Origin: Enterobacter cloacae subsp. cloacae ATCC 13047
GTDB taxonomy: Bacteria; Pseudomonadota; Gammaproteobacteria; Enterobacterales; Enterobacteriaceae
NCBI RefSeq assembly: GCF_000025565.1
Contig: NC_014121.1
Coordinates: 2,976,001 to 3,040,000 of the forward strand
Length of the DNA stretch: 64,000 nucleotides
Direction: 5' to 3'
Position 1 is the stretch's first letter. Every line of letters begins with the position of its first letter. The position numbers were made by a program, and so were the translations under genes. The notes beneath the pieces were generated by a model. The model saw only the letters and a program-made list of their open reading frames with translations. It was not told the DNA's origin and did not search any database. This document shows positions 8,354 through 20,127 of this stretch, in pieces.

Positions 8354-8832
8354 AGATTGGGCGGTGTTAGCTTTCGCTGGCTCTGTAGAAAATTCGTAAG
8401 TGTCGAAGATAGAAGGGATAAAACGTGATTTGCAGGGGCAAGAGCTACGGCTGTGCAGTGTTCCGGCAATCCTTTTACCATGTATTTCATCGTTTTCAAG
8501 CCCTCCCACTATGCGGAATCTGCCTGCATGTTTCCCACATGTCACTTGATGCCCTTCACAAGCCATGTCTCTAGAGAAAAACTGATGATCGATACATCCT
8601 TCAATAATCCGACCACCGCAAACCGTTTTATCACCCCTGAATAAGTAGTGACCAATAGCCATTTATTTTTATCCCTGTGTTGGTTTGAAATCCTTAAGAA
8701 AAGTGTAGGCTTTTGCCGCTGGTGAGTAAATGAGCAGTTGTAACAAAGTGATAGGTAATCAGAGGGGCTGTATATCGATTTGCCTTCCTCTGTGGCGTTT
8801 ATTCCCCTGTTTCGCGTTTTGACAGTGAGGCT

Positions 8833-9345
8833 GTGGGTTATCTGGAGTATCTCGTCAACATACCGTTGGCTGAACGGATTACAAATGCTGCTGTATTCGA
8901 AGATGTGTATCGCTTCCTGATGAATGGTTCGGGGCGGCTGGATCTGCGCCGCGCTGACGTGGCAGCTGTCCGTGTCTTCTTATGGAATTATCAATACCGC
9001 CGCAGTGCGGTGACAGGTAAGCTGCTGCGCCTTGCATCAGCCGTGCTGGATCACTGCCATAGCACCGGGCGCGGGCGTACTGTGGGTCATCGTTCTGCTA
9101 ATACTGCTGAGGGAGGCCGCTTCGTTGGGCCAACATGCGGTGTTAGCGTTACGAATCTAAGGGCTATGGTTGCTCGGGTCTGCGGTAAAGGTACAGCAGT
9201 AAATATACCTAAGCATCTGAAAGGAATGAGGGAAAATGTAAAATCCTTCTTTTTGCCGGAAAAAAGAAAGCACCGAAGATATGATCGTTCGGTGCTTTAT
9301 GTTCCGCCTAAATATCCGTTCAGCTTTAAGTCACGTGAGGCTTAA
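8833..9345 (+). pseudogene. Endonuclease VII-like fragment (probable phage remnant)
   Basis: The 170-residue frame begins at GTG 8833. The frame stays open back to 8755 but contains no ATG, so the 5' end seems lost. The core (AVLDHCHSTGR, then HRSANTAEG) resembles the His-Me finger of phage recombination endonuclease VII proteins, which cut branched DNA. The zinc-binding Cys expected in the HRSCN position is Ala. The last third looks unlike the family, and a terminator for rhlE lies inside it on the other strand. I read it as a decayed phage gene at the edge of the accessory block, though an intact divergent homologue is possible. The 170 bases before it (8663-8832) hold nothing I recognise. 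Confidence 0.4.
9260..9298 (-). terminator. Terminator downstream of rhlE
   Basis: On the minus strand an 11-bp stem AAAGCACCGAA / TTCGGTGCTTT is followed by a C and a run of six T. It lies 84 bases past the rhlE stop, the only minus-strand gene that could use it. Confidence 0.7.
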
Positions 9346-9350
9346 GTGAA

Positions 9351-9376
9351 CGGCATTAGGCTTTACGGCCGGGCTT
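9351..9376 (-). repeat. Right copy of 26-bp inverted repeat bordering the accessory block
   Basis: Read on the minus strand it is AAGCCCGG-CCGTAAAG-CCTAATGCCG. The arms match 5736-5761 exactly and the centre is inverted. It begins 5 bases after the rhlE stop codon. Confidence 0.6.
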
Positions 9377-9381
9377 CCAGA

Positions 9382-10734
<1,353 letters not shown>

Positions 10735-10905
10735 AAAAACTCCGAACCGCCCCGACCATCACAGGTGTAGTTTTCAGGGAGATATAACAATTAGGAGGAC
10801 AAAAACCACAATGTCGCGAAGGGGCGGAGTGTAGCAGCTTTTGTGACGTGGCGCATAAAATATCCCTCCACCTTCCCTCGACGATTTCGCTAATCAGGCA
10901 TAATC

Positions 10906-10925
10906 TTAATCAATCGATTGATTAA
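10906..10925. promoter_or_regulatory. CecR operator (perfect 20-bp palindrome)
   Basis: TTAATCAATC followed by its exact reverse complement GATTGATTAA lies between the divergent rhlE and cecR, 14 bases before the cecR start. E. coli CecR binds this intergenic region; assigning this palindrome as the site is inference from its symmetry and position. Confidence 0.75.
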
Positions 10926-10939
10926 TTTTTAATGCCGCT

Positions 10940-11617
10940 ATGAATACAACCCCGACAACCTCTAAAGGCGAACAGGCCAAAAGCCAGCTTATTGCTGCCG
11001 CGCTGGCGCAGTTTGGTGAGTATGGCTTACACGCCACCACCCGGGATATCGCGGCGCAGGCCGGGCAAAACATTGCGGCTATCCCCTACTATTTTGGCTC
11101 AAAAGAGGATTTATACCTCGCCTGTGCCCAGTGGATCGCCGATTTTATTGGCACGCAGTTTCACCCGCACGTGGAGGAAGCCACCGCGCTGCTCAGCCAG
11201 CCGTCGCCCGATCGTGACGCCATCCGCCAGCTGATCCTCAACGCCTGCCACAACATGATCCGCCTGCTGACGCACGACGACACGCTGAACCTGAGTCGAT
11301 TTATATCCCGTGAACAGCTTTTCCCCACTGCCGCCTACCAGCTGGTGCATGACCAGGTGATTGCCCCGATGCACACGCACCTGACCCGGCTGATTGCGGC
11401 CTATACCGGGCAAGACGCCAACGATACCGCTACGATTTTGCATACCCACGCCCTGCTGGGTGAGATTCTGGCCTTCCGTCTGGGGCGAGAAACGATTCTG
11501 TTACGCACCGGCTGGACACAATTTGATGAGGATAAAGCCGCGCAGATTAGCCAGGTTATCACCTGTCATCTGGATCTGATCCTGCAAGGCTTAACGCAAA
11601 GGAGCCTGAAGTCATGA
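10940..11617 (+). CDS. cecR: TetR-family regulator CecR
   Basis: This 225-residue regulator matches E. coli CecR (YbiH). The N-terminal TetR helix-turn-helix is visible ([23 protein letters not shown], with [12 protein letters not shown]), and a ligand-binding helical domain follows. In E. coli it represses rhlE and its own exporter operon and affects sensitivity to cefoperazone and chloramphenicol. It is the first gene of cecR-ybhG-ybhF-ybhS-ybhR and overlaps ybhG by 4 bases. The palindrome upstream of its start fits autoregulation. Confidence 0.95.
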   Translation: MNTTPTTSKGEQAKSQLIAAALAQFGEYGLHATTRDIAAQAGQNIAAIPYYFGSKEDLYLACAQWIADFIGTQFHPHVEEATALLSQPSPDRDAIRQLILNACHNMIRLLTHDDTLNLSRFISREQLFPTAAYQLVHDQVIAPMHTHLTRLIAAYTGQDANDTATILHTHALLGEILAFRLGRETILLRTGWTQFDEDKAAQISQVITCHLDLILQGLTQRSLKS

Positions 11618-12609
11618 AAAAACCTGTCGCCATCATTCTGGTGGTTGTTGTTTTGCTTGCCGCAGGCGTCGGTGGCTGGCTGTGGTATCAAAGCCATCAG
11701 GATCGCGGCCTGACGCTGTACGGTAACGTTGATATTCGCACCGTGAATATGAGCTTCCGCGTCGGGGGGCGGCTGGCGTCGCTTAACGTGGATGAGGGCG
11801 ACACCATCAAAACCGGGCAGACGCTGGGGATGCTTGATAAAGCGCCCTACGAGAACGCGCTGATGCAGGCAAAAGCCGGGGTTTCCGTCGCCCAGGCGCA
11901 ATATGATCTGATGCTGGCCGGTTATCGTGACGAAGAGATTGCCCAGGCTGCTGCCGCAGTCAAACAGGCGCAGGCAGCCTATGACTATGCGCAGAATTTC
12001 TATGCCCGCCAGCAGGGGCTGTGGAAAAGCCGCACTATTTCGGCCAACGATCTGGAAAACGCCCGTTCATCACGCGATCAGGCTCAGGCAACGCTGAAAT
12101 CCGCACAGGACAAACTGAGTCAGTACCACACCGGTAACCGCCCACAGGATATCGCCCAGGCCAAAGCCAGCCTTGAACAGGCGCAGGCCCAACTGGCCCA
12201 GGCGGAACTCGATCTGCATGACACCACGCTGGTGGCACCGTCTGACGGCACGCTGATGACCCGCGCCGTGGAGCCCGGCAGCATGCTCAACGCCGGAAGC
12301 ACCGTTTTAACCCTGTCGCTCACCCGTCCGGTATGGGTGCGCGCCTACATTGATGAACCAAACCTCGGCCAGATGCAGCCGGGTCGCGAACTGTTGCTCT
12401 ATACCGACGGTCGTCCGGATAAGCCGTATCACGGCAAAGTGGGCTTTGTTTCGCCCACCGCTGAATTCACGCCAAAAACGGTGGAAACGCCGGATCTGCG
12501 TACCGACCTGGTGTATCGCCTGCGCATCATCGTCACCGATGCGGACGACGCGTTGCGCCAGGGCATGCCAGTCACCGTAAAAGTGAACAGCGGGGAACGA
12601 CATGAATGA
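11614..12609 (+). CDS. ybhG: Membrane-fusion (HlyD-type) subunit YbhG
   Basis: This 331-residue periplasmic adaptor has one N-terminal hydrophobic anchor (about residues 5-25). A lipoyl half-motif lies near [22 protein letters not shown], and a long Ala/Gln-rich coiled coil covers about residues 75-205. A second lipoyl half and beta-barrel ([18 protein letters not shown]) follow. It links the YbhFSR ABC transporter to an outer-membrane channel. ATGA overlaps with cecR and the 8-base overlap with ybhF show tight coupling in the operon. Confidence 0.95.
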   Translation: MKKPVAIILVVVVLLAAGVGGWLWYQSHQDRGLTLYGNVDIRTVNMSFRVGGRLASLNVDEGDTIKTGQTLGMLDKAPYENALMQAKAGVSVAQAQYDLMLAGYRDEEIAQAAAAVKQAQAAYDYAQNFYARQQGLWKSRTISANDLENARSSRDQAQATLKSAQDKLSQYHTGNRPQDIAQAKASLEQAQAQLAQAELDLHDTTLVAPSDGTLMTRAVEPGSMLNAGSTVLTLSLTRPVWVRAYIDEPNLGQMQPGRELLLYTDGRPDKPYHGKVGFVSPTAEFTPKTVETPDLRTDLVYRLRIIVTDADDALRQGMPVTVKVNSGERHE

Positions 12610-14341
12610 CGCGGTTATCCGGCTCGACAATCTGGTCAAACGCTTCGCGGGCATGGAAAAACCGGCCGTCGCGCCGCTGAACTGTACCATCCAGAAAGGC
12701 TATGTGACGGGGCTGGTTGGCCCGGACGGCGCAGGCAAAACCACGTTGATGCGGATGCTGGCAGGCCTGCTTAAGCCCGATGAAGGGGCGGCCAGCGTGC
12801 TCGGGCTCGATCCGATTAAAGATGACGGTGCACTCCACGCCATGCTCGGCTATATGCCGCAGAAGTTTGGTCTCTATGAAGACCTGACGGTGATGGAAAA
12901 CCTTAATCTGTACGCCGATCTGCGTAGCGTAACCGGTGAAACCCGTCAGCAGACTTTCGCCCGTCTGCTGTCCTTCACTTCCCTCGGTCCCTTCACCGAT
13001 CGTCTGGCGGGCAAGCTCTCCGGCGGGATGAAGCAAAAGCTGGGGCTGGCCTGTACGCTGGTCGGCGAGCCGAAAGTGCTGCTGCTGGATGAGCCCGGCG
13101 TGGGCGTGGACCCGATTTCACGCCGCGAGCTGTGGCAGATGGTGCACGAGCTGGCCGGTGACGGAATGCTGATCCTCTGGAGCACCTCCTATCTGGATGA
13201 AGCCGAGCAGTGTCGCGATGTGCTGCTGATGAACGAAGGCGAGCTGCTTTATCAGGGAGAACCGACGAAGCTGACCCAAAGCATGGCCGGACGCAGTTTC
13301 CTGATGCACAGCCCGCAGGAGTCGAACCGCAAACTGCTGCAACGGGTGCTGAAGCTGCCCCAGGTCAGCGACGGGATGATTCAGGGCCGTTCGGTGCGCG
13401 TGATCCTGACCAAAGAGGCGACCGAAGCGGATATTCGTCACGCGCCGGGCATGCCTGACATTGAGATGGAAGAGACGGCTCCCCGCTTTGAGGACGCGTT
13501 TATCGATCTGCTGGGCGGAGCGGGTACTTCGGAATCGCCGCTCGGGGCGATCCTGCACACGGTGGAAGGTACGCCGGGTGAGACGGTGATCGAAGCCAAA
13601 TCCCTGACCAAAAAATTCGGTGATTTCGCCGCCACCGATAACGTCAATTTCGCGGTGAAGCGCGGTGAAATTTTTGGCCTGCTCGGGCCAAACGGCGCGG
13701 GGAAATCCACCACCTTTAAGATGATGTGTGGCCTGCTGGTGCCTACGTCCGGCAAAGCGCTGGTACTGGATATGGATTTGAAAGTCAGCTCCGGCAAGGC
13801 GCGCCAGCATCTGGGGTATATGGCGCAGAAGTTCTCGCTGTACGGCAACCTGACGGTCGAGCAGAACCTGCGCTTTTTCTCCGGCGTTTACGGCCTGCGA
13901 GGGCGCGCCCAGGACGAGAAAATCCACCGCATGAGCGAGGCGTTTGGCCTGACAGCTATCGCTTCCCACGCCACGGATGAGCTGCCCCTGGGATTCAAAC
14001 AGCGGCTGGCGCTGGCCTGCTCGCTGATGCACGAGCCCGATATTCTGTTTCTGGATGAACCCACGTCAGGCGTTGATCCCCTCACCCGCCGCGAGTTCTG
14101 GCTGCACATCAACAGCATGGTGGAGAAAGGGGTAACGGTGATGGTAACCACCCACTTTATGGACGAGGCGGAGTATTGCGATCGCATCGGCCTGGTCTAT
14201 CGCGGCAAGCTGATTGCCCACGGCACGCCGGATGACCTGAAAGCCCAGGCCGCAGACGACGAGGTGCCGGACCCGACCATGGAGCAGGCGTTTATCACCC
14301 TCATCCACGACTGGGATAAGGAGAATGCCGATGCGCAATAA
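12602..14341 (+). CDS. ybhF: ABC exporter ATPase YbhF (two fused nucleotide-binding domains)
   Basis: This 579-residue protein contains two ABC ATPase domains. Walker A motifs are GPDGAGKTT (about residue 40) and GPNGAGKST (about 362). The signatures are LSGGMKQ in the first half and the altered LPLGFKQ in the second. Walker B sequences are [12 protein letters not shown] and [12 protein letters not shown]. It powers export through the YbhS-YbhR membrane pair; E. coli YbhFSR has been linked to efflux of drugs and cations. The degenerate second signature is also present in E. coli YbhF, so it is a family trait and not damage. Confidence 0.95.
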   Translation: MNDAVIRLDNLVKRFAGMEKPAVAPLNCTIQKGYVTGLVGPDGAGKTTLMRMLAGLLKPDEGAASVLGLDPIKDDGALHAMLGYMPQKFGLYEDLTVMENLNLYADLRSVTGETRQQTFARLLSFTSLGPFTDRLAGKLSGGMKQKLGLACTLVGEPKVLLLDEPGVGVDPISRRELWQMVHELAGDGMLILWSTSYLDEAEQCRDVLLMNEGELLYQGEPTKLTQSMAGRSFLMHSPQESNRKLLQRVLKLPQVSDGMIQGRSVRVILTKEATEADIRHAPGMPDIEMEETAPRFEDAFIDLLGGAGTSESPLGAILHTVEGTPGETVIEAKSLTKKFGDFAATDNVNFAVKRGEIFGLLGPNGAGKSTTFKMMCGLLVPTSGKALVLDMDLKVSSGKARQHLGYMAQKFSLYGNLTVEQNLRFFSGVYGLRGRAQDEKIHRMSEAFGLTAIASHATDELPLGFKQRLALACSLMHEPDILFLDEPTSGVDPLTRREFWLHINSMVEKGVTVMVTTHFMDEAEYCDRIGLVYRGKLIAHGTPDDLKAQAADDEVPDPTMEQAFITLIHDWDKENADAQ

Positions 14342-15464
14342 GGCGATTTCCTGGCGCCGGGTGCGCGCGCTGTGCATCAAAGAGACGCGTCAGATCGTGC
14401 GTGACCCCAGCAGCTGGCTGATTGCGGTGGTTATCCCGCTTCTGCTGCTGTTTATCTTCGGCTATGGGATCAACCTCGACTCCAGCAAGCTGCGGGTTGG
14501 CATTTTACTGGAGCAGCAGAGCGAAGAGGCGCTGGATTTCACCCACGCCATGACCGGCTCACCCTACATTGACGCCACCATCAGCGACAACCGGCAAGCG
14601 CTTATTCAGAAGATGCAGGCCGGGAAAATCCGCGGTCTGGTGGTGATCCCGGTCGATTTTGCCGCCAACATGGCGCGGACAAATACCGCTGCGCCGATCC
14701 AGGTGATCACTGACGGCAGCGAGCCGAATACCGCCAACTTTGTCCAGGGCTACGTAGAGGGGATCTGGCAGCTCTGGCAGATGCAGCGCGCTGAAGACCG
14801 GGGCGAAACGTTTGAACCGCTGATCGACGTACAAATGCGCTACTGGTTTAACCCTGCCGCCATCAGCCAGCATTTTATTATCCCGGGTGCGGTCACCATC
14901 ATTATGACGGTGATTGGCGCAATCCTGACTTCGCTGGTGATTGCCCGCGAGTGGGAGCGCGGCACCATGGAGGCGCTGCTTTCAACCGAAGTGACGCGCC
15001 TTGAGCTGCTGCTGTGTAAGCTTATCCCCTACTACTTCCTCGGCATGCTGGCGATGCTGCTCTGTATGCTGGTCTCGGTGTTTATCCTCGGGGTGCCGTA
15101 CCGCGGCTCGCTGGTGCTGCTCTTTTTCATTACCAGCCTGTTCCTGCTGAGCACGTTGGGCATGGGGCTGCTCATCTCCACCGTCACCCGCAACCAGTTT
15201 AACGCCGCGCAGGTGGCGCTGAACGCCGCCTTTTTACCGTCGATTATGCTGTCCGGGTTTATCTTCCAGATAGACAGCATGCCCGCGGTGATCCGCGCCG
15301 TGACCTACATAATTCCGGCGCGCTATTTCGTCAGCACGCTGCAAAGCCTGTTCCTGGCGGGGAATATTCCGGTAGTGCTGATTATCAATACCCTGTTTTT
15401 GCTGGCGTCGGCGGCGATGTTTATTGGGCTGACGTGGATGAAAACCAAACGGCGTCTGGATTAA
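14331..15464 (+). CDS. ybhS: ABC-2 type permease YbhS
   Basis: This 377-residue inner-membrane subunit belongs to the ABC-2 family. It has one N-terminal helix ([19 protein letters not shown]), a large periplasmic domain to about residue 180, and five C-terminal helices. ATG 14331 is chosen because AAGGAG sits 7 bases upstream; the ATG at 14325 is only 1 base from that site. It overlaps the end of ybhF by 11 bases. It pairs with YbhR to form the transporter channel. Confidence 0.94.
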   Translation: MRNKAISWRRVRALCIKETRQIVRDPSSWLIAVVIPLLLLFIFGYGINLDSSKLRVGILLEQQSEEALDFTHAMTGSPYIDATISDNRQALIQKMQAGKIRGLVVIPVDFAANMARTNTAAPIQVITDGSEPNTANFVQGYVEGIWQLWQMQRAEDRGETFEPLIDVQMRYWFNPAAISQHFIIPGAVTIIMTVIGAILTSLVIAREWERGTMEALLSTEVTRLELLLCKLIPYYFLGMLAMLLCMLVSVFILGVPYRGSLVLLFFITSLFLLSTLGMGLLISTVTRNQFNAAQVALNAAFLPSIMLSGFIFQIDSMPAVIRAVTYIIPARYFVSTLQSLFLAGNIPVVLIINTLFLLASAAMFIGLTWMKTKRRLD

Positions 15465-15473
15465 GGAGCGAAC

Positions 15474-16580
15474 ATGTTTCACCGTTTATGGACGTTAATA
15501 CGCAAAGAGCTGCAATCGCTGCTGCGCGAGCCGCAAACCCGCGCCATTCTGGTGTTGCCGGTGCTCATCCAGGTGTTTCTGTTCCCTTTTGCCGCCACGC
15601 TTGAGGTGACCAACGCCACCATCGCGATTTACAACGAAGACAACGGTAAACATTCCGTCGAGCTGACCCAGCGCTTTGCCCGGGCGAAGGCTTTTACCCA
15701 TATCCTCCTGCTGAAAAGTCCACAGGCGATCCAGCACACCATCGATACCCAGAAAGCGCTGCTGCTGGTGCGTTTTCCGGCTGATTTTTCCCGCAATCTG
15801 GACACCTTCCAGCCCGCGCCCATGCAGTTGATCCTCGACGGGCGTAACTCCAACAGCGCGCAGATTGCCGCGAATTATCTGCAACAGGTGGTGAAGGATT
15901 ATCAGCAGGAGTTGATGGAGGGGAAACCGAAGCCCAACAACAGCGAGCTGGTGGTACGTAACTGGTACAACCCAAACCTGGACTACAAATGGTTTGTGGT
16001 GCCGTCGCTGATCGCCATGATCACCACCATTGGGGTGATGATCGTCACCTCCCTGTCCGTCGCCCGCGAACGCGAGCAAGGTACGCTCGATCAGTTGCTG
16101 GTCTCCCCGCTGGCGACCTGGCAAATCTTCGTTGGTAAAGCGGTTCCCGCCCTGATTGTTGCCACGTTCCAGGCCACCATCGTGCTGGGCGTGGGGATCT
16201 GGGCCTACCAGATCCCGTTCGCCGGGTCGCTGGCGCTGTTCTACTTCACGATGGTGATCTACGGGCTGTCGCTGGTCGGGTTTGGCCTGCTGATTTCCGC
16301 GCTCTGCTCCACGCAGCAGCAGGCGTTTATTGGCGTGTTTGTCTTTATGATGCCGGCCATCCTGCTCTCCGGGTATGTTTCGCCGGTTGAGAATATGCCG
16401 GTGTGGTTACAGGATCTGACGTGGATAAACCCGATTCGTCACTTTACGGATATCACCAAGCAAATTTATCTGAAGGATGCGAGTCTGGATATTATCTGGG
16501 GAAGTTTGTGGCCGCTACTGGTCATAGCGGCCACGACGGGTTCAGTGGCGTACGCGATGTTTAGACGCAACATTGCGTAG
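15474..16580 (+). CDS. ybhR: ABC-2 type permease YbhR
   Basis: This 368-residue protein is homologous to YbhS and has the same topology: an N-terminal helix ([20 protein letters not shown]), a periplasmic domain, then a five-helix C-terminal block with [25 protein letters not shown] coupling sequence. It is the last gene of the cecR operon, 9 bases after ybhS with GGAG upstream. Its final 39 bases overlap ybhQ on the opposite strand. Confidence 0.94.
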   Translation: MFHRLWTLIRKELQSLLREPQTRAILVLPVLIQVFLFPFAATLEVTNATIAIYNEDNGKHSVELTQRFARAKAFTHILLLKSPQAIQHTIDTQKALLLVRFPADFSRNLDTFQPAPMQLILDGRNSNSAQIAANYLQQVVKDYQQELMEGKPKPNNSELVVRNWYNPNLDYKWFVVPSLIAMITTIGVMIVTSLSVAREREQGTLDQLLVSPLATWQIFVGKAVPALIVATFQATIVLGVGIWAYQIPFAGSLALFYFTMVIYGLSLVGFGLLISALCSTQQQAFIGVFVFMMPAILLSGYVSPVENMPVWLQDLTWINPIRHFTDITKQIYLKDASLDIIWGSLWPLLVIAATTGSVAYAMFRRNIA

Positions 16581-16952
16581 CTTTTTCTCTTTGGCCAGCA
16601 AAGAGACCACCGCAGGCCCTGCAAGAATGGCCAGACCGGCCAGCGCCAGCAGCAGGTTGTTTTGCAGCACACGGGACAGCAGCCACAGCACAATCATTGC
16701 GGCACCAAAGTACCAGGTGGTGGTGAGCTCTTCGAGCACATCACCCACCTCGCGCCAGCGCGCTTCATGATGGCGCTGCAGGAACAACATCGACAGCACG
16801 GTGACGCCATAGAGGACGCATAGTCCTAGGCCAACACGCACCAGCGTGCCGCTCATCCAGCCCATCACCAGTACGGCCACGACCAGTAAATGCAACATTA
16901 TCTGCCAGCAACTTAGACCCGTTGCGACACGAACACGTTGTTGCCACTTCAT
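16542..16952 (-). CDS. ybhQ: Inner-membrane protein YbhQ
   Basis: This 136-residue protein closely matches E. coli YbhQ. Four hydrophobic segments are visible ([67 protein letters not shown]), and the C-terminal tail is basic. Its function is unknown. It is convergent with ybhR and their coding 3' ends overlap by 39 bases. Confidence 0.92.
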   Translation of the reverse strand: MKWQQRVRVATGLSCWQIMLHLLVVAVLVMGWMSGTLVRVGLGLCVLYGVTVLSMLFLQRHHEARWREVGDVLEELTTTWYFGAAMIVLWLLSRVLQNNLLLALAGLAILAGPAVVSLLAKEKKLRNVASKHRVRH

Positions 16953-17085
16953 GGCTTCTCTCCTGAAGGATTTTTCTCTGCTTAATCAGACTACCGCACT
17001 TTACGGAAAATTCCGTAACACCGCATCTTTTTGTGACGACGACTACACTTTATTTTCATTGGGATAGTCACTCAGGAAGGAGCTT

Positions 17086-17847
17086 ATGACCAAAAAAATG
17101 CAGCATTTCTCGCTTAAAGTGCTGACGATAAACATTCATAAAGGCTTCACAGCATTTAATCGCCGCTTCATTTTACCGGAGCTGCGCGACGCGGTTCGCA
17201 CCGTCAGCGCGGACATTGTCTGCCTGCAGGAAGTGATGGGCGCGCACGAGGTCCATCCGATGCACTTCGAAAACTGGCCCGACACGCCCCACTACGAATT
17301 TCTGGCCGACACCATGTGGAGTGATTACGCTTACGGCCGCAATGCGGTCTATCCTGAAGGGCATCACGGAAATGCGGTGTTGTCGCGTTATCCCATTGAA
17401 CATTACGAGAACCGGGACGTCTCCGTCGGCGAAAGCGAAAAGCGTGGGCTGCTGTATTGCCGTATCGCCCCGCCGGATCTCGATTTTCCGGTGCACGTTG
17501 GCTGTGTGCATCTCGGTCTGCGGGAAGCGCATCGCCAGGCACAGCTGCAGATGCTGGCCGAGTGGACTAACGCCCTGCCCGAAGGAGAGCCAGTGGTCAT
17601 TGCCGGGGATTTCAACGACTGGCGGCAGCGGGCTAACCACCCTTTGAAAGTGGAGGCCGGGCTGGAGGAAATTTTCACCCGCGCGCACGGCAGACCTGCG
17701 CGCACGTTTCCGGTGCGCTTCCCGTTGCTGAGGCTTGACCGCATTTATGTGAAAAACGCCCATGCCAGCAGCCCGACCGCGCTGGCGTTGCTTAACTGGC
17801 GCCACCTTTCCGACCATGCCCCGCTGAGCGCGGAGATCCACTTATGA
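17086..17847 (+). CDS. ybhP: Endonuclease/exonuclease/phosphatase-family protein YbhP
   Basis: This 253-residue protein starts at ATG 17086 behind a strong AGGAAGGAG. It has the metal-dependent phosphodiesterase fold motifs: [15 protein letters not shown] (catalytic Glu), GDFNDW and LSDHAPL (catalytic Asp-His). The substrate is not established. It overlaps clsB by 4 bases and forms ybhP-clsB-ybhN. Linkage to a cardiolipin synthase suggests a role in phospholipid or envelope metabolism. Confidence 0.93.
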   Translation: MTKKMQHFSLKVLTINIHKGFTAFNRRFILPELRDAVRTVSADIVCLQEVMGAHEVHPMHFENWPDTPHYEFLADTMWSDYAYGRNAVYPEGHHGNAVLSRYPIEHYENRDVSVGESEKRGLLYCRIAPPDLDFPVHVGCVHLGLREAHRQAQLQMLAEWTNALPEGEPVVIAGDFNDWRQRANHPLKVEAGLEEIFTRAHGRPARTFPVRFPLLRLDRIYVKNAHASSPTALALLNWRHLSDHAPLSAEIHL

Positions 17848-19082
17848 AATGTACCTGGCAGGAAGGCAACCGGATCACGCTGCTGGTCAACGGGGACGAA
17901 TATTACCCCGCCGTTTTTGATGCGATAGACCGCGCGCAGCATAAAGTGATCCTCGAGACCTTTATCTGGTTTGAAGATGATGTGGGCAAACAGTTGCACA
18001 GCGTGCTGCTGCGCGCCGCCCAGCGCGGCGTCAAAATTGAAGCGCTGCTGGATGGCTATGGCTCGCCCGATCTTAGCGATGCGTTCGTGAATGAGCTCAC
18101 TGCCGCAGGCGTTGTGTTCCGCTACTACGATCCCGGCCCTCGCCTGTTCGGCATGCGTACCAATCTCTTTCGCCGGATGCACCGCAAAATCGTTGTCGTT
18201 GATGAGACGGTGGCGTTTGTCGGTGGCATTAACTACTCCGCCGAGCATATGTCTGACTACGGCCCGGAGGCCAAGCAGGATTACGCCATCCGCATCGAAG
18301 GGCCTGTGGTTCAGGACATTTTGCTGTTTGAACTGGAAAACTTACCCGGCAAAGAGGCCGCCCGACGCTGGTGGAAGCGCCGCCATCGTCCGGAAGAGAA
18401 CCGGAAGCCCGGCGAAGCGCAGGCGCTGTTCGTCTGGCGGGATAACGGCGAGCACCGGGACGATATTGAGCGCCACTACCTGAAAATGCTGGCGAATGCC
18501 AAACGCGAAGTGATCATCGCTAACGCCTATTTCTTCCCGGGCTACCGGCTGCTGCACGCCATGCGCAGTGCTGCCCGACGCGGCGTCCGCGTGAAGCTGA
18601 TTGTGCAGGGCGAGCCGGATATGCCCATCGTCAAAGTCGGCGCGCGGCTGCTCTATAACTACCTGCTCAAAGGCGGAGTGCAGATCTACGAATACCGTCG
18701 CCGACCGCTGCACGGCAAAGTCGCGCTGATGGACGATCACTGGGCGACCGTCGGCTCCAGTAACCTCGATCCGCTGAGCCTGTCGCTTAACCTGGAAGCG
18801 AACCTGATCATTCACGATCGCCAGTTTAACCAGACCCTGCGGGATAACCTGCAGGGTCTGATCGTCAACGACTGCGTGCGCGTGGACGAGTCCATGGTGC
18901 CAAAACGCACCTGGTGGAATCTGGGGATCAGCGTAGTGGTGTTCCACTTCCTGCGCCATTTCCCGGCGATGGTGGGCTGGCTGCCGGCGCATACCCCAAA
19001 ACTTGCGCTGGTGGATCCGCCTGTTCAACCCGAGATGGAAACCCAGGACCGCATTGAGGCGGAAGATGGAGGGAAAACCTGA
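17844..19082 (+). CDS. clsB: Cardiolipin synthase B
   Basis: This 412-residue phospholipase D superfamily enzyme has two HKD motifs: [10 protein letters not shown] (His113, Lys115, Asp120) and [10 protein letters not shown] (His290, Lys292, Asp297). Each is followed by the GG/GSN element. It condenses phosphatidylglycerol to cardiolipin at the inner membrane and in E. coli can also form phosphatidylglycerol. It is coupled by overlap to ybhP upstream and ybhN downstream (TGATG). Confidence 0.96.
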   Translation: MKCTWQEGNRITLLVNGDEYYPAVFDAIDRAQHKVILETFIWFEDDVGKQLHSVLLRAAQRGVKIEALLDGYGSPDLSDAFVNELTAAGVVFRYYDPGPRLFGMRTNLFRRMHRKIVVVDETVAFVGGINYSAEHMSDYGPEAKQDYAIRIEGPVVQDILLFELENLPGKEAARRWWKRRHRPEENRKPGEAQALFVWRDNGEHRDDIERHYLKMLANAKREVIIANAYFFPGYRLLHAMRSAARRGVRVKLIVQGEPDMPIVKVGARLLYNYLLKGGVQIYEYRRRPLHGKVALMDDHWATVGSSNLDPLSLSLNLEANLIIHDRQFNQTLRDNLQGLIVNDCVRVDESMVPKRTWWNLGISVVVFHFLRHFPAMVGWLPAHTPKLALVDPPVQPEMETQDRIEAEDGGKT

Positions 19083-20044
19083 TGTCTAAATCGCATCCAC
19101 GCTGGCGAATGGCGAAAAAGATCCTGACCTGGCTGTTTTTTATTGCCGTTGCGGTGCTGCTGGTGGTTTACGCGCAAAAGGTGGATTGGGAAGAGGTGTG
19201 GAAAGTCATCCGCAACTACAACCGGATGGTGCTGCTGGGAGCGGTTGGGCTGGTGATTGTGAGCTATCTGATGTACGGCTGCTATGACCTACTGGGCCGC
19301 GCCTACTGCGGCCACAAGCTGGCAAAACGCCAGGTCATGCTGGTGTCGTTTATCTGCTACGCCTTTAACCTGACGCTCAGCACCTGGGTCGGGGGGATTG
19401 GCATGCGCTATCGCCTGTACTCGCGCCTGGGACTGCCCGGTGGGACCATCACGCGTATATTTTCGCTGAGCATTACCACCAACTGGCTGGGTTATATTCT
19501 GCTGGGTGGGGTGATCTTTACCATCGGCGTGGTGCAGTTGCCCGCACACTGGTATATCGATGAAGCCACGCTGCGGATTTTAGGTTTCGCGCTCCTGCTC
19601 ATTATCGCCCTGTATCTCTGGGCCTGCGCCTTTGCCAGACGCCGCCATATGACCATCAAAGGGCAAAAGCTGGTTTTACCTTCATGGAAATTTGCCGTGC
19701 TGCAGATGGCGGTCTCCAGCGCCAACTGGATGGCGATGGGGGCAATTATCTGGCTGCTCATTGGCGAAGATGTGAATTATTTCTTCGTGCTGGGGGTGCT
19801 GCTGGTGAGCAGTATTGCCGGGGTGATCGTACATATTCCGGCCGGGATTGGGGTGCTGGAAGCGGTATTTATCGCCCTGCTTGCCGGAGAACATGTTTCT
19901 CATGGGACGATTATCGCCGCCCTGCTCGCCTACCGCATGCTCTATTACTTCCTGCCGCTGGCACTGGCCACGGTCTGTTATCTGGTGCTTGAGAGCCGGG
20001 CGAAGAAGCTAAGAGCGAAGAACGAGAAGGCGATGGCAAAATAG
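19082..20044 (+). CDS. ybhN: Inner-membrane protein YbhN (flippase-like)
   Basis: This 320-residue polytopic protein has about eight hydrophobic segments. It belongs to the family related to the membrane domain of lysylphosphatidylglycerol synthase (UPF0104). The pattern WVGGIGMRYRLYSRLGL and HIPAGIGVLEAVFIALL is typical. The start overlaps the clsB stop by one base, so it is probably co-translated. A lipid-related membrane function is likely but unproven. The C-terminus is Lys-rich and cytoplasmic. Confidence 0.92.
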   Translation: MSKSHPRWRMAKKILTWLFFIAVAVLLVVYAQKVDWEEVWKVIRNYNRMVLLGAVGLVIVSYLMYGCYDLLGRAYCGHKLAKRQVMLVSFICYAFNLTLSTWVGGIGMRYRLYSRLGLPGGTITRIFSLSITTNWLGYILLGGVIFTIGVVQLPAHWYIDEATLRILGFALLLIIALYLWACAFARRRHMTIKGQKLVLPSWKFAVLQMAVSSANWMAMGAIIWLLIGEDVNYFFVLGVLLVSSIAGVIVHIPAGIGVLEAVFIALLAGEHVSHGTIIAALLAYRMLYYFLPLALATVCYLVLESRAKKLRAKNEKAMAK

Positions 20045-20054
20045 GCGCAGCGGT

Positions 20055-20122
20055 CTGATGCCCTCACCCCGGCCCTCTCCCACAGGGAGAGGGAGAAAAA
20101 CCGCACCGTTAGGGTGAGGGGC
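20055..20122. repeat. Long palindromic repeat between ybhN and ybhL (copy 1)
   Basis: An inner arm pair GGCCCTCTCCC / GGGAGAGGG is nested in an outer pair CCCTCACCC / GGGTGAGGG. The same element occurs at 24875-24919 and 33920-34012. It lies between convergent genes and could end transcription from both sides. Confidence 0.8.
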
Positions 20123-20127
20123 TGTAT

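Larger units (their letters stand above)
6309..8662 (-). pseudogene. T6SS PAAR-domain effector, split by an IS3-family element
   Basis: Removing 7122-8350 and one copy of the GTG duplication joins two minus-strand frames exactly in phase into a 373-residue protein. Residues 1-104 come from 8662-8351 and carry a PAAR spike-tip domain (GDKTVCGG near residues 10-17, repeated Gly and Cys/His turns). The rest comes from 7118-6309 and begins with HIVEFPVLPGPIADPK. The C-terminal part has GHAFVSV with His149 and GSNCTTHT with Cys257. This His-then-Cys order is seen in circularly permuted NlpC/P60 (LRAT-like) cysteine enzymes. PAAR proteins cap the VgrG spike and carry toxins into rival cells. As it stands, the PAAR part ends at the TGA formed by the IS end. 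The toxin identity is inference. Confidence 0.75.

Noticed and set aside
10940..20044. Many long antisense frames across the ybhGFSR-clsB region
   Set aside because: All are shadows of well-matched E. coli homologues on the coding strand.
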